Shown here piece by piece: positions 9,031 through 20,506 of a DNA stretch of 64,000 bases (its first letter is position 1; each line of letters starts with the position of its first letter). A model generated the notes under the pieces. The model was not told the origin of the DNA. It did not search any database and worked only from the letters and a program-made list of their open reading frames with translations. Position numbers and translations under genes: made by a program. Origin of the DNA: Saturnia japonica (lineage: Eukaryota; Arthropoda; Insecta; Lepidoptera; Saturniidae). The stretch lies in assembly GCA_033032175.1 (NCBI GenBank), contig CM065318.1, positions 10,354,001 to 10,418,000 of the forward strand. The letters are read 5' to 3'.

Positions 9031-11925
9031 CTAGGCTTGGGTTACCGCTAGAGAGGGTGGACGTGACGGGTGTGCTGGAGCGAAATTGACCGCCCGCCCT
9101 CTGCGGAGAGAACGGTGGTTACGCGGGCGTGGGCGCTGGCACGCTCTGTTTGGAGAGACGGATGTGTAATATTTATTCGAATTTTCGATGTGATCGTCGG
9201 GATCAATAAAAATATTGCGCGGCCGGCGTTTGCACCGGATGTCCGTGGGTGCCGGAACATAAGTGGCGGCTGTTTTTATTAACGGATTCGCGTGGTTCGA
9301 CGCGGTGTCGAAATACGAACGGGAGAGCTGTTTAACGTAGGCATGTATCGAAGGAAGCTCCATATCTCTATGGAGATCTACGCTTCGAACATACCACGGG
9401 GCCCCGGTGAGACGATAGAGGAACCTATTCTGTATCGATTGTAACCGTTTGAAACTCGACTCGGACATATGTGCGAACACGGCGCAACTGTATGTCAAAA
9501 TTGGTCGAATACACGTCTTGTAGAGCGTGAGCTTATGTCGCGTGGACATTTTACTCACCGAACACAACAGAGGATGCAACCGGCCCAGGACCCACGCGGC
9601 CCTGTTCCTAACCTTACGGATGTGGGGTCTAAAAGAGAGCCTACTATCTAGGGTTACCCCTAGATATTTGGTCTCTCTTACATACGGAATCGGATTATCG
9701 TAGAGCTTAACAGGTTTAAGCTTCCACGGTATCTGTGACGAATCCGCATCGAAGAGCATCGCGGCGCTCTTCGAGGGATTAACGGCTATACGCCACTCGT
9801 TAAACCACTTCCCGAGAGTGGTCACGGAGCGTTGGACTTTGTGTCTGAGGTGGGATCTATTCCTATCTGAGGCATATAAGACTGTATCGTCAGCGTATAG
9901 CCCTACCTCGACCTCCGGGAGTCGAGGTAGGTCACTGACGTACAGGTTAAATAGGCTAGGAGCCAGGATCGAACCTTGGGGAACGCCTGAGCGTATTGGA
10001 CGGGGCGTGGACAATTCACCTTCCACTCTATAGCGAAAGGTGCGATCTGTTAGATAGTCGCGAATTATTTTAATTAGCCTATCGGGGACTTCAAAGTGAT
10101 ACAACTTGTAGATCAATCCCTCGTGCCAGACCTTATCAAAGGCCTTGGCAACGTCGAAAAAGACCGCAAGTGTACGGCGGGGTTTATATAATTCAGCAAA
10201 ATTAAATGCAACGTGCTCCGTGAGGCGGTGCACTTGATGAGTGCAAGAATATCTAGCACGGAAACCGAATTGCTCAGGCGGATAGAGGTCTTTCTCCTCT
10301 ATTACTGACTTGAGACGGTTCAGAAGGATCCGCTCGTACATTTTCCCTAAAGTATTTAGGAGACTGATCGGGCGATAGCTGTCGGGAAGCGACGCGCTCT
10401 TGCCGGGCTTACGGATACCTATGACTATGGCCTTTTTCCAGGCGGCTGGAAAATGGCAGTGGGCTATGGCTACATTGAAGATGCAGACCAAAAGAGCTAT
10501 GAGGCGATCGGGAAGAAGTCTAAGTACTTCATTCCTGATCCCGTCGGGACCTGGTGCTTTTCTAAGCTTAAGGCTTTTTATAATGGAAAGAACCTCCTCA
10601 GACGTGACTGGGGACAGGGAGTCTGTCGCGGGGAGCTTATCCAGCTCCCGCACGCATCCATCGATACCCTCGACCCGGTCGGTATTTGCATCGACACTGT
10701 TCGGAGAGCACTGGCTCTCCAAACAAGTGGCGAGGCACTCCGCCTTGTCGCTACTATCGAAGGCGAGCGGTATACCGGGACCCCTCTCGAGGGGGGGCAT
10801 AAGATAAGAAGCCTCTATTTTGAGGCTGTGAGCTAATTTCCAGTAAGCCAGATGCGACGGCCTTAGCCCTTCGACGAGGGCGTCCCATCTGTGACTTCTG
10901 AGTTCTAATATACGGGCTCTAACCGATCTTTGAAGTGCGCGTAAACGTGCGCGGTTTTCCTCGGTCGGATAGTGGTCGTGCGCACGAGTCGCCGCGTTCT
11001 TTTCCGTCAACAACGCCCGCACGTCGGCAGGGAGTACGAAGCGGCGATCGCTCGCCTCTTCGACCTCTCTCGAGGCCTCTCCGATGCCGGCCTGCAGGTG
11101 GTCGACCAGGGAATCGATCGCGAGATCTACGTCCGCAACGGACCCCAATACGTCCGGGATCCTATCTAAGCTGGACGAGGACGGCCTGTCCGCAAGATAA
11201 TGTTTTAGCTTGGCATAGTCAACCACTTGGACCGAAGGAGGGCTAGAGTCGTCTGGTTGACCTAGCTGCATGATGACCGGACGGTGGTCGGAGTCGAGCT
11301 CGTGTACGACCCGAATGAGTCGTAACCGAAGCGCGATACCTTTAATGAGAGCTACATCAAGCACTGTCGGCATACAGTTGTCTTGAAAGTGGGTGGGAGT
11401 GGGTGGCGCTATGACATCAAAGTTTAGCACGTTCGTTAGCTCTTCGAGTTTAACCCCATTACTGGAGTCTCTCCAATTGCCAAACGAAGTGTGTCCACAA
11501 TTGAGGTCACCCGCTATAATGACCGATTCACCGAGCGAAAGTAGCTTTTCTAGGTCAGACCTGAGAGGCTCTTTCCTCGGCGAGAGATAAACTGAGACTA
11601 ACGTTATGGACGGGTGGTCGGTCATTCCTAGTCTACACACGGATACTTCCATATTGGTAAGTATCGGAGGATCTACCGGCGTACAATATAACGATCGTTT
11701 GTAATAAATGAGAGTGCCGCCCCCGCGGCCGGCCCGGTCATTTCTTACAATATTGTAGTTCGCGATTTTTGGATCACGTTTAGCACGCTTTAAGAGCGTC
11801 TCCTGCACTAAAAGAACATCTACTTGGTGATCTTTAAGAAAGGTCGCGACGAGATCACGCTGCGGATATAGGTTCCGTGCGTTAAAAAACGAAAGATTTA
11901 ACGCTTTCGGTTTAAACTTTGCCAT
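9031..11925 (-). CDS. LINE ORF2: endonuclease-reverse transcriptase
   Basis: The ORF is an intact 964 residues. The N-terminal APE-type endonuclease (about 1-220) shows NAR (15-17), QET (41-43), GDLN (139-142) and DSDH (211-214), which nick the target DNA. The reverse transcriptase (about 450-720) shows KAPGPDG, motif A FFDVAKAFDKVW with catalytic Asp591, SGVPQGS and YADD (677-680). No RNase H domain is seen, as usual for jockey-clade elements. It differs from copy 2 at roughly six residues by eye. The endonuclease start reads NARNLYPQ here and NARSLLPQ in copy 2; the latter is closer to the usual jockey form. Catalytic residues appear intact, so this copy could still supply enzyme in trans even though the element is 5'-truncated. 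Confidence 0.95.
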   Translation of the reverse strand: MAKFKPKALNLSFFNARNLYPQRDLVATFLKDHQVDVLLVQETLLKRAKRDPKIANYNIVRNDRAGRGGGTLIYYKRSLYCTPVDPPILTNMEVSVCRLGMTDHPSITLVSVYLSPRKEPLRSDLEKLLSLGESVIIAGDLNCGHTSFGNWRDSSNGVKLEELTNVLNFDVIAPPTPTHFQDNCMPTVLDVALIKGIALRLRLIRVVHELDSDHRPVIMQLGQPDDSSPPSVQVVDYAKLKHYLADRPSSSSLDRIPDVLGSVADVDLAIDSLVDHLQAGIGEASREVEEASDRRFVLPADVRALLTEKNAATRAHDHYPTEENRARLRALQRSVRARILELRSHRWDALVEGLRPSHLAYWKLAHSLKIEASYLMPPLERGPGIPLAFDSSDKAECLATCLESQCSPNSVDANTDRVEGIDGCVRELDKLPATDSLSPVTSEEVLSIIKSLKLRKAPGPDGIRNEVLRLLPDRLIALLVCIFNVAIAHCHFPAAWKKAIVIGIRKPGKSASLPDSYRPISLLNTLGKMYERILLNRLKSVIEEKDLYPPEQFGFRARYSCTHQVHRLTEHVAFNFAELYKPRRTLAVFFDVAKAFDKVWHEGLIYKLYHFEVPDRLIKIIRDYLTDRTFRYRVEGELSTPRPIRSGVPQGSILAPSLFNLYVSDLPRLPEVEVGLYADDTVLYASDRNRSHLRHKVQRSVTTLGKWFNEWRIAVNPSKSAAMLFDADSSQIPWKLKPVKLYDNPIPYVRETKYLGVTLDSRLSFRPHIRKVRNRAAWVLGRLHPLLCSVSKMSTRHKLTLYKTCIRPILTYSCAVFAHMSESSFKRLQSIQNRFLYRLTGAPWYVRSVDLHRDMELPSIHAYVKQLSRSYFDTASNHANPLIKTAATYVPAPTDIRCKRRPRNIFIDPDDHIENSNKYYTSVSPNRACQRPRPRNHRSLRRGRAVNFAPAHPSRPPSLAVTQA

Positions 11926-12514
11926 TGAAAGGCCCTAAGTTATTATTACACGCCTCACGGTCGAGACGTTGTAGTGTCTCTGAGAGGCGGGGGAACGCGC
12001 AAGCGGTCTTGATGAGACCGAAGCGCTCCAGATGGTCATTGTAGTCAATGAGCTCGTGGATATCGTGCTCGCGAAGGAGCTGTATCATTAAGTCGTTACT
12101 ATTAACGACAGCGTTAGCGGGCGCGCGGGGCGCAGGCGCGCGGGGCGCGGGAATATCCATAGCCATAAGGGGCTGTGGATTGGGGCGACGGGGGCCCCAT
12201 GCATTCTGCGATGAACGCACGGGTTGCGGTTGCACCGCGCGGGGTGCGGAGAGGCCGGCGGTGGCCGGGGACTGGCGCGGGACCGGCAGCGCGGGATATT
12301 CCCCTGACGCCAGCGGGGGTTGCGCTTTGATGGCTGAGGTGGGGGGCGCCGCCCGTGGGGCCGCCTGCCTCTGCGTGCGTGGCCGCGTGGTACGCGGGGC
12401 CTTGGGGCAACCGCGATAATTCGCGGGATGCCCCTCCTCCCCGCATAACACGCAGCTCGGGGGGACGACGTAGTCAAGCTCGCGCGTGCACTCCCGTGTG
12501 GGGTGGTCCTCTCG
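11912..12514 (-). CDS. LINE ORF1 (gag-like), C-terminal part
   Basis: This is the 5'-truncated ORF1 of LINE copy 1. It begins within one zinc knuckle (HPTREC), followed by a complete CCHC motif, CVLCGEEGHPANYRGC. A Pro/Ala/Arg-rich low-complexity linker comes next, then a short helical tail. Such ORF1 proteins bind the element RNA. The stop codon lies inside ORF2, giving a 14-nt overlap (11912-11925), which would suit translation of ORF2 by reinitiation. Copy 2 has a gap here instead. Confidence 0.85.
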   Translation of the reverse strand, partial: REDHPTRECTRELDYVVPPSCVLCGEEGHPANYRGCPKAPRTTRPRTQRQAAPRAAPPTSAIKAQPPLASGEYPALPVPRQSPATAGLSAPRAVQPQPVRSSQNAWGPRRPNPQPLMAMDIPAPRAPAPRAPANAVVNSNDLMIQLLREHDIHELIDYNDHLERFGLIKTACAFPRLSETLQRLDREACNNNLGPFNGKV

Positions 12515-12516
12515 GC

Positions 12517-12527
12517 GTTATATAGAA
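12517..12527. repeat. Target-site duplication of LINE copy 1, right
   Basis: GTTATATAGAA matches 8462-8472 and follows the truncated 5' end of the element. Confidence 0.9.
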
Positions 12528-12654
12528 ATGCAACGTTGTGTAAAAAATTGAAGTCGACCTATTAGCTAAAACAAATATGTTATATAAATATGAGCTCAAT
12601 AGATCCAGGTTTTCGGAAGTTATAGAATCACTAACAGACGCACAGAAGATTTTT

Positions 12655-13085
12655 ATATAGTGCTAGCTGTGCCCGTGGCTTCGCTCACGTGGACTACAGA
12701 ATACCCGCGCGAATCTTGCTCCCCCGCTTCTGGCTATTTTAAAGACAAAAATGCTTATTGTGGGTGTTCCTTAGAAGAATGATGTATATACTCCCGGACT
12801 TTTTTGTAGGTCTTTTTAATGCCTATGATTATGTAGTACATTAATTTGCTCAAAATAAGCCATTTAAGCGCCCGAATTGATTCACCGTGACCAGTTTTTT
12901 TATTTGTGCGGAACCCTAATTATTTTTCTAAAATAAAAGCAGCCTAAGTTACTCCCTATATCATCAGCTATCTATCAGTGAAAGTCCCGTCAAAATCGGT
13001 CCAACCGTTTCAGACATTACCCGGAACAAACAGACAGACAGACAACCAGACAAAAATTTTATAAATGGTCTTTTTGTTATAGGTA
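12655..13085 (+). repeat. Dispersed LINE/SINE tail-type repeat
   Basis: It starts with a GTGCCCGTGGCTTCGCTCACG block and ends with repeated CAGACAGACAGACAA and a T-rich terminus. The same architecture occurs near 22740-22965 (reverse), 25305, 28930, 39945, 51784 and 56212. Such blocks are common retroposon 3' ends in Lepidoptera; no open frame is present. Confidence 0.6.
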
Positions 13086-13734
13086 ACGTATATACTTTCA
13101 TATGCATTTAGTAAAAAACTGGTATTTTGACATTACAAACAGACACTTTAATTTTATTAATTGTCTAAGATAAGACTAGCCGTCCTGGTAAACGGTGTTT
13201 TACCCTAACCGTAGTTAATAGCTCGACCACAGCGCGGCAGAGCCACCTAACGGATCCTTACACATTTATAAATCATCGTCTCGATAAACCAAATGTGAAT
13301 AGGAACTTAATAACTGACAGGCATACAAAAACGATTTTTCTAATTATATATGATTCCTATATTCATTGAATTTATTTTATAGAAGAAGATAAAACAAAAG
13401 TGTTTTTTTTTTTTATTACAAAATATATAAATGTGCAAATTTTGGCTGCAATGATGCTGAATAATTGCTTGATGTCGAAGATTATGTGACAACATTGCGC
13501 AATCTATGATTATTACATCATTGTGCAGCGGCGTGGTGGCGCAAGCAAGTAGCCCGACTATACCAGTTGCTTGACACAATAACCCACATGCGCAACCGGT
13601 AAAATTGCTTTTTGATAGCAATAATTATTTTAAAGTAAATAAATAACTTGGTTATAGTTAATTATATATAATTATAGTTAGGTATAGTTTAGAGAGGTTT
13701 CACAGATACATTTCGTTGGAGACTTGATGGTTTC
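13085..13734. other. Non-coding spacer
   Basis: No recognisable gene. An open frame at 13340-13621 (minus) has poly-Lys low complexity and no family features. Confidence 0.4.
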
Positions 13735-14160
13735 TCTCAACTTAGGACAATCCCAATACCTTTACCCTACAGAAAATCGCAGTCAAATAACCTTGTGTTT
13801 GTATTCCTATGGTGATTAGGGTTTCCAGAGTTCCTTGGAGAAGAGGTTTCAAGGTCGGCAATTCGCTAGTGATACCTTTGGTGTTACAAGTATCTATAGT
13901 CAACGGCAGCACCTTAGTTGTTAAAAGAAAGTTACAAAAAAAGTTTGTACTAATAGAAAATTTTGACTATTTTTTTTTATACTACAAAAGTGGTTAACAG
14001 GCTTGCGGCCCGCCTGATGGAAAGCGGCTGCCGTAATCTATGGGACACTTGTAATAGCATAGGTATCACCAACGCGATGCCGACCTTCAATTCCTTTACC
14101 CCAAGGAGCACTGGAAACCTTACTAACCTCCAGTCGGGCTACTCCAAGTAGAGAGAAATT
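13735..14160. repeat. Inverted pair of a dispersed foldback repeat
   Basis: One arm reads rightward (13735-13925, with the AAATAACCTTGTGTT and GCTAGTGATA blocks). The other reads leftward (13985-14160, with GGCCCGCCTGATGGAAAGCGG). Related single or paired copies are at 41700-41990 and 46625-47095, and a fragment is near 54395. Confidence 0.6.
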
Positions 14161-14612
14161 TCCAAAGAAATTTATCTGTGCCTTACCTATCTTAACTGAT
14201 TACATATTATATAATAGACGTCCAAAATTAAATACAAAACATAAATTATTAATTATTTTTATTATAATATATCAGTCAACTTCAGTGATATTTCAACAAC
14301 TGCACACAAAAAATCTGATCCTTACCGTACAATTACTATTCATTAATCTACAATATAATAAATTACATCACAAAGTAATAATTCACATATTCACTTTTCT
14401 CTTAAAATCTATCGTTTCATTATATTCCTACAATAAAGTTTAAAAAAGCTACGAATCAGAGAGCAAAAAGTAAGCTATTATGTATAATTTTATAAAAATA
14501 ACACGATCGTAATGAAGCTAAAGAATCTGGTAACCAAATTATATAATCATTCTGAAATGATTATCGGAAAAAAAAAGAAACAAAATTCAAATTTAATTCA
14601 GTTGAAAGCAAA

Positions 14613-15598
14613 TTAGCTTCCTTGAATGAATTTATCGAAATCGACACGGTGCTTGCCTGTAGGGTCATTTTTGTTTACAAGCTCGTCCCATTGTTTTGGG
14701 TGTTTGGCTTGGATTGCCCTTATGAATTTCCTAATGTTGGCCTTTTGTTTTTCAGTGCATTTAGCGCAGATTGTCTCTACCGCCTCTGGCAAAGCCTCTG
14801 AAATATTAAAATAAAAATTAAGTAATAAAATATCAATATACCCATATACCATGATTATAGTTTGATATGTAATTTAAATAAAATTAAAATATAATTTTTA
14901 ACTAAACAGGAAAATGTATGCGTAACCTCGTTATATTCTGAAATGTCACCAGTAGACGTTTATGGAAGGAACGTCATGAGATTTCCTCGATGACGAAGCC
15001 TTAACCTCGACCTCTTTAGTGCTAAATAAATTTATTCAAATAGCCAGTAGGTGTTAACATGTTCTTAGTTACGATAAACTAAATCTTATATTTGAGTAAC
15101 CTTGAGCATACATCAATAAAAGGGCTAAATCGGTCTTCAACGTTTCTCCGGAAAAGATATATATTAATATACGTCATAAAAAACGATTATGAAGTGCTTA
15201 ATGGCTTATATGACAATTTTATGTACATTTTTGTGACGTCGGGAGCCAAATGATTAATTCCTACATTCAATCGATAACGGCTACGTTATGACTGTAGGTA
15301 CATATGAACCTAAAATATTCCCTTCACTACCAATAAATTGAAACTTAGGTAATGTTGACAAAACAATATATTATTTGAGCTAACATCTTAAATTTATATT
15401 TTAAATCTTAAACTTACTTTTGAAGTCAGCTCCTTCAGGCGTGCACCGGCCTTTATCGAGGAAGCAGTTGATGTATGCCTTCAACAACCTATCGTTGGCG
15501 ATCAATGTGTCCACATCGAAGCTGTCATATTTCGAGCTGTATTTATCTGCGGCAAAAGTGACCGCAACAAGACATGATAAAACAATAACCGCCCTCAT
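14613..15598 (-). CDS. Chemosensory protein, two exons, complete
   Basis: Exon 1 is 15418-15598 and exon 2 is 14613-14797; the product is 121 residues. The phase-1 intron of 620 bp has GTAAGT and TTTCAG borders. The signal peptide is MRAVIVLSCLVAVTFA, then KYDSFDVDTLI and NDRLLKAY, which are CSP hallmarks. The cysteine pattern is canonical: CFLDKGRC (C-x6-C), 18 residues, CAKC (C-x2-C), followed by TEKQK. The C-terminus carries the WDELVNKNDPTG block. I preferred the ATG at 15598 over the upstream in-frame one at 15625, because a splice acceptor (CTTTCCAG, CAG at 15615-15617) lies between them. This is a typical soluble secreted ligand carrier; it shares the minus strand with the next two CSP genes. 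Confidence 0.95.
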
Positions 15599-15614
15599 GT
15601 TTTTATAATGAATT

Positions 15615-17172
15615 CTGGAAAGCAAATTTATTTTTAATACAAATCAATCACCTGTTTGCGTTCACTGTGAGACAAAGAGTAATAATGCTCGAGTGAAATA
15701 TCAAACGTTGAATCTCTTGTGTGAGTAGTCTCCATGGACATTGAATAAATACGTCGTGATTTGAATTTATATTAATTTGTTACGACTCATTTCATTTGAC
15801 GCATAAATTGATACGCTGCTAATGAAATACAAATTGCCTTGAAACTAATTGTATTTATAATTATGACAAAATTTGTTTAGTACAATATTCACTTATCATT
15901 TGTCACTACGATTAACAACGGCCATTCACCCACCTTTATACTTTACACTTTCTATAATGGGTCTAAAGAACTAGCAGTGGTCGAATGTGACAGAGGTTTA
16001 TATTGACGACATTATACCCACTACCATCGTTGCTACATGGGTCAATCACAGACTTCAACGTTTCTTCAAATTTAGACCTTACAGTTAAATAAATATGGCA
16101 TAGAATTCAAAACACGAGTTTAAAAGGCGGTACCCCTGTGAATAGTTAGTGAAATGTACCTCGCAAGCCATTATCCGCACATATCATAGATTCTTGAAAA
16201 TACCAGGAAACTTAAGTAACTCTGATGATATTATTTATTAAGGAAAATAAATAGAAAGATCATATTTCTTAGAACGTATTTTTATGTTTTAGATATTTAA
16301 AACTTCTAAGAACAATTATTATACGACAGAAGTTGTATGTTAACCAAATAATGAGTCGGGCTTGAAACACAATAATAAAAAATAAGTTTATCTTAAAAGA
16401 TTTTAGAAATACCTAGTCTATTTTGTGCTTTGTGCGTAAACATTTGCATTAAAAATAAAAATACTTGATTAATATATTTTTTCCACAGATTTTACAAATT
16501 ATTTGCTGTTTAAGCTGTTCTAGAACTCCTTTCTAGTTGAGACGAACTTTAAACGAAACGACCGAATATTTTATTTTCTTAAATATATATAATATTTTAT
16601 TATATTTTGTTCGTATTTGCCAAGACAAAATTTATTTTAATTTACATATTATGTCTATGAAGGTGATTCTGGAAGAAATCGCTCTAAGCGATATGGGTGC
16701 CTAATTGTAAGCAAATAGTGTATTGCTATAAAGCATGTATGATTTTCTATAGTATGCGAAAATTCTTATTTATCTAATACTATTAAGGGCGCAATTTTTG
16801 TATATATGTAATTGATTTCTCGGAATCAGCTCCAACGATTCGGGTGAAATTTTGTATTTAGATAATGTTTTACATTACATTTATACCTATATAGGTAATT
16901 TTCTTTTTTAAAGTTACCGAGCAAAGCTCTGTCAGCAGATATTTATTAGATTTGCTTTTTCTTTTTCCTACCAGTATTATATACTTTAAACAGATATTGT
17001 TTATATGCAAATATCTTTTGTGCGATGTCTCTGATGAGCAGGTAATAAAAGCGTACTAATAAAAACAGTCATCAATTCGTCATGTTGTATCAGTTATTAA
17101 AATAATAAATCTCACAAATTTCTGTTTACTAACCTCATAAAACGATATAAATTACAATTAAAAAGTACGATT
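15615..17172. other. Intergenic, AT-rich
   Basis: No gene was found. A retroposon-like block around 16790-16900 (TCTCGGAATCAGCTCCAACG followed by a T-rich tail) is the only structured sequence seen. Confidence 0.4.
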
Positions 17173-20100
17173 TCATGCATTTGTGATGACTTTTTCAAAA
17201 GCATCATAATATTTGTTATTAGGGTCGATTTTATTCCTTAGTTCAATAAGTGATTCTGGGAAATTTCTTTTGAAGGCATTGAAGGTTTTTCTCGCAAATA
17301 CCTTTTGGCTTGGAGTACATTTAGCGCAAGCTGTCACTATAACTTCCGGTATGATTTCTGAAATAGAAAATTAAATAAAAATAATATCAAACTTTTAATA
17401 ATAATAAAAACACTTTATTAATATTTATCAGTCAACTAAAAAATTAGTAATTAAAAATTAAAATTAAATGAATATATAAATTAAATTAAATTAATTAATT
17501 AAAAATTAGAAAACCAATTGCGAATTGTCGAGTGTGTATCGATAGGGCACGCGCAGTGTAGGGGTCCATAGTTCCGTGTCATAATATGGAGACGTCATTT
17601 TCAATAGAATTTGTACGAAATTACTTCTTCGAGTACAGTTTATAAGTTGGTGGAATATTACTGGTAAACGTGTAAAACCTTTACTGCAATGTTTCCTTGT
17701 AATTCCATTATATATAGCTGTAGTGCAGTGAATTTTTAAAGAATCATAAAACAACCATTTTTTTTTATTTGGATACATGGTTCTAAAAAAACTACCACTT
17801 TAAAGCTTAATATTTCGCAAACATATCCCTAAATCGAATAATGGTATTCATACACCCGCATATAAGTTTGAACAAATTTATCCATCGACACACCACAACG
17901 TGGGAAAGAAAAGAAAAAAAAATCATCACTATTTTCAGTGTAGGGAAGATAACGTAAATTTTTTATTTTATTTTATTTGACCACTTTGTCCATGTGATTA
18001 ATATGTATACCCATACTAAATTACAGGTTTTTAGTACTGAGAACCTCTGAGCTAAGCCGCGGACAGCCACGAATATGGCATTCCTTGTTGACTTCGTAAC
18101 CCTAAAGCAGAATATTTAATACAACAAGTATATTTTAATACGTAGGTTTTTTTTTTCTATTTAGTCTCAATTTGAATTATGATACAGTATATTTTTGGTT
18201 ATCTTTTTACTTTCAAATCAATTCATGGCTTATGTTGGTTACTTTATATTTTTAATGTATTTTAAGCGCGCTATTTCTTTTTTTATTTAGATATACAATT
18301 ACAAAATAGTAAAGCATTACGTTAGGTACGCTTTGTACAATAATAGTGAAATATAAAAAACATAATTGTTGATCGTAGATTACATAACATTCTGAGAGTC
18401 TGAGACCTTTGAAATTTTTATATTTTATTATCTCTCTTTATTCTGCCAATGTAATAAAATTAACATTTTTTTTATTTTGATGAGGTCAATTTGCTAAGTG
18501 TAGCTGTTGAGTCGTGATTATATAAATGTTTTTGTGGTTTTTCTTATAATTAAGTTTGGAACCTACAACTTAATGACTGGTATATTATATTTAGTTCAAT
18601 TTGCTCATTGACGTAAGCAAGATAGTTTGCTAGATAAAGTGGGTTTTTTATATATTAGGTCCTTATTAACTGCTTCGTTAGCCTAGTGGTCGTAAGCGCG
18701 ACTGCTATGAGCGAGAGGTCTCCTGGGTTCAAATCCCAGTACGAGCAAAGTGTTATTGGGTTTTTCCTATGAAATTCTCAGTAGCAGCTCGGAGTTTGGT
18801 TTCGTGCCCGATGAATGGCAATAGGCTCGCTCCCTATTACATGGGACCTAAAAACATACTCGGCGAATTGTGGGTGTACAATTAGTACACCTCTGCATAA
18901 CTCTTCGGGAAATATAGGCGTGATTGTATGTTACATATGAAATTGGCGTTTTCTTGAACTGGCCACTTTGATCTCAAATATCTGGCGTTTGGGTAGGAAA
19001 ACCAAATTCAAATTATTTCAAATTTAGTTTGTGTATTTTGTGTTTCGAATTTAGTGATTCATTTGTTTTCGCATCATTTGATTTTTATTTGATATGATTC
19101 TTTTCAGAAAATGGAAAACTCAAAATATCGCAATATTTACGAATATGAGGTCCACCGTGGAATCAGCGCTGCAGAAACAACTTGAAGGATTAATGATGTG
19201 TGGAAGCTACTGGAAAAGAAAGCACGGTACGTTTTGGTTCCAACGTATTCGTTCTAGAAATTTTGACCTACGAAACAAACCCCGTGGACGGCCGGAGACT
19301 AGTTGATAATGAAGAATTAAAGGAAGGAAGAATGTGATCGTGGAAGCGGTTCCATCGCAAACCACGTCAGAAATAGGCTTCGGTGTGCGTGATAAAGTGA
19401 GAGTGATTACCGTAGCTTACACACACATAATTAATACTTCGAGCTATTTTATATTAATAAATGACGCGATATTTTAAGTTTTCCATTTTGTGAAAAGAAC
19501 GATGTCAAAACTAAATCAAATGGTGCGAAAACAAATGAACTACTAATTTCGGAACACAAATACACAAGCGCAAACTTGAAATAAATTTGAATTTGGAATT
19601 TCTAACCAAACGCCGCCAGATATTTAAGATCAAAGTGTCTAGTGCAACAAAATGCCAATTTTATATGTAAGGACCTAATATGAAAAAAATCATATAGCTT
19701 ATCATTTATTTCGACCGATGTTTTTGTTATTTCAGCGTATAAAATTTCATAAGAATCGGTAAAACTATTTTTAAGTTACTGACAGACAATATTATTTTAA
19801 CATCATATTCATTATTAGTGCCCTTTATATAAAAAAGTCTATCGGAAAATTTGGGAAAAAGATTACACGTACAGACCCAACTACAGGTTTATTAATATAG
19901 AAGATAATAATTACAGGAGTTTTGACAGATCTTAATCTCCCATGTGGTGGTTTTAATTTCAATAAATACACTTATTTTATTTGTCCCTATATTATCTAAT
20001 ATTCTTGGCATTTTATGTGAATATAGTTTGGTTTTTGAGGACAAATAAAGTGGATTACAAATATTAATTAGAAACATGCATGTTAAGTTGCCATAAAAAC

Positions 20101-20506
20101 TCCTTTCTGTTCTAACAAGGAAGCCACCATCTTGTTGAAGCGTTGTTTGAACTTTGAAGATGAGAAAAGTATTTTATTCACGTGGCATTGGTACAGTTGT
20201 CCGTGTGGAAGCATTGCTACTAATTAAGAAGAAGATAACATTATGTCATAGTTTAATTAATGAAACAAAAGAGTTTTGTTATAATATTTAAAAACTTTCA
20301 ATAATTTAATTTTAGTACTTACGCTTAAAAAGTCTTCCTATAGGTGTGCAAGGTCCCTTACTCAAAAAGCAATCCAGATATTTTTTTAAAAGTCTCGTAT
20401 TTTGTATTAAATTATCCGTATCATAGTAATCATATTTCGAATCGTAATACTTTTGTGCAATAACAATTTCAAATATTAGCAAATAACATATAAATAAAAC
20501 AGACAT
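17173..20506 (-). CDS. Chemosensory protein, two exons, complete
   Basis: Exon 1 is 20323-20506 and exon 2 is 17173-17357; the product is 122 residues. The 2965-bp intron has GTAAGT and TTTCAG borders, phase 1, and joins to give FKQIIPEV. The signal peptide is MSVLFICYLLIFEIVIA, followed by KYYDSKYDYYDTDNLI. The cysteines follow C-x6-C (CFLSKGPC), 18 residues, C-x2-C (CAKC), then TPSQK. The C-terminal half is more divergent (LIELRNKIDPNNKYY), lacking the usual Trp before the KxDP block. The intron is swollen by a mariner-derived element and a SINE. The exon 2 call rests on translation and splice-site fit, because it is too short to stand out as an open frame. Confidence 0.92.
18655..19678 (+). 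mobile_element. Mariner-derived element with long terminal inverted repeats
   Basis: The ends TTAGGTCCTTA and TAAGGACCTAA are flanked by TA dinucleotides (18653-18654 and 19679-19680), as for mariner insertions. Inverted repeats of about 165 bp (18931-19095 and 19490-19678) match with some divergence. The interior keeps a decayed transposase N-terminus, including the FWFQRIRSRNFDLRNKPRG segment at 19228-19284, with frameshifts and stops. A SINE interrupts the left inverted repeat. It lies in the intron of the CSP gene 17173-20506. Confidence 0.85.
18666..18930 (+). mobile_element. tRNA-derived SINE inserted in a mariner inverted repeat
   Basis: This is a near-complete SINE. It has an A box-like TTAGCCTAGTGG, a B box GGGTTCAAATCCC, then the shared body (CCTATGAAATTCTCAGTAGC) and tail (ATAGGCGTGATTGTATG). 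The mariner end reads TTAGGTCCTTA before it and resumes TTACATATGAAATTGG after it, so the SINE is younger than the mariner. Only TTA is duplicated with certainty. Confidence 0.85.
19690..19890 (+). repeat. Retroposon 3'-end fragment
   Basis: It contains AAAATTTCATAAGAATCGG, ACGTACAGACCCAACTACAG and a terminal TTTATTAATATAGAAG. It matches the end of the repeat at 39945-40460. Confidence 0.55.

Larger units (their letters stand above)
8473..12516 (-). mobile_element. Jockey-like non-LTR retrotransposon, copy 1 (5'-truncated)
   Basis: A LINE lies on the minus strand. Its poly(A) tail appears as the T run at 8473-8522, followed by a GC-rich 3'UTR, ORF2 (9031-11925) and the C-terminal part of ORF1. 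It is cut off inside ORF1 at 12516. An 11-bp target-site duplication (GTTATATAGAA) flanks it at 8462-8472 and 12517-12527, so both ends are exact. The 3.8-kb overlap with copy 2 at 32767-36542 is nearly identical, which indicates recent activity of the family. Endonuclease plus reverse transcriptase without RNase H and CCHC fingers in ORF1 fit the jockey clade; the clade assignment is by eye. Confidence 0.95.

Noticed and set aside
9048..11590. Many overlapping open frames on both strands within LINE copy 1, and their mirror set in copy 2
   Set aside because: They are shadows of the GC-rich ORF2 in other frames and repeat identically in both copies.
13340..13621. 93-codon minus-strand frame with several cysteines
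   Set aside because: No signal peptide or known motif; the C-terminal part is poly-Lys/Phe low complexity from an A/T tract.
18666..18740. A functional tRNA gene
   Set aside because: A and B box motifs are present but lead into the SINE body; no acceptor stem pairing or tRNA terminus. The same holds at 24190, 48651 and 55680.
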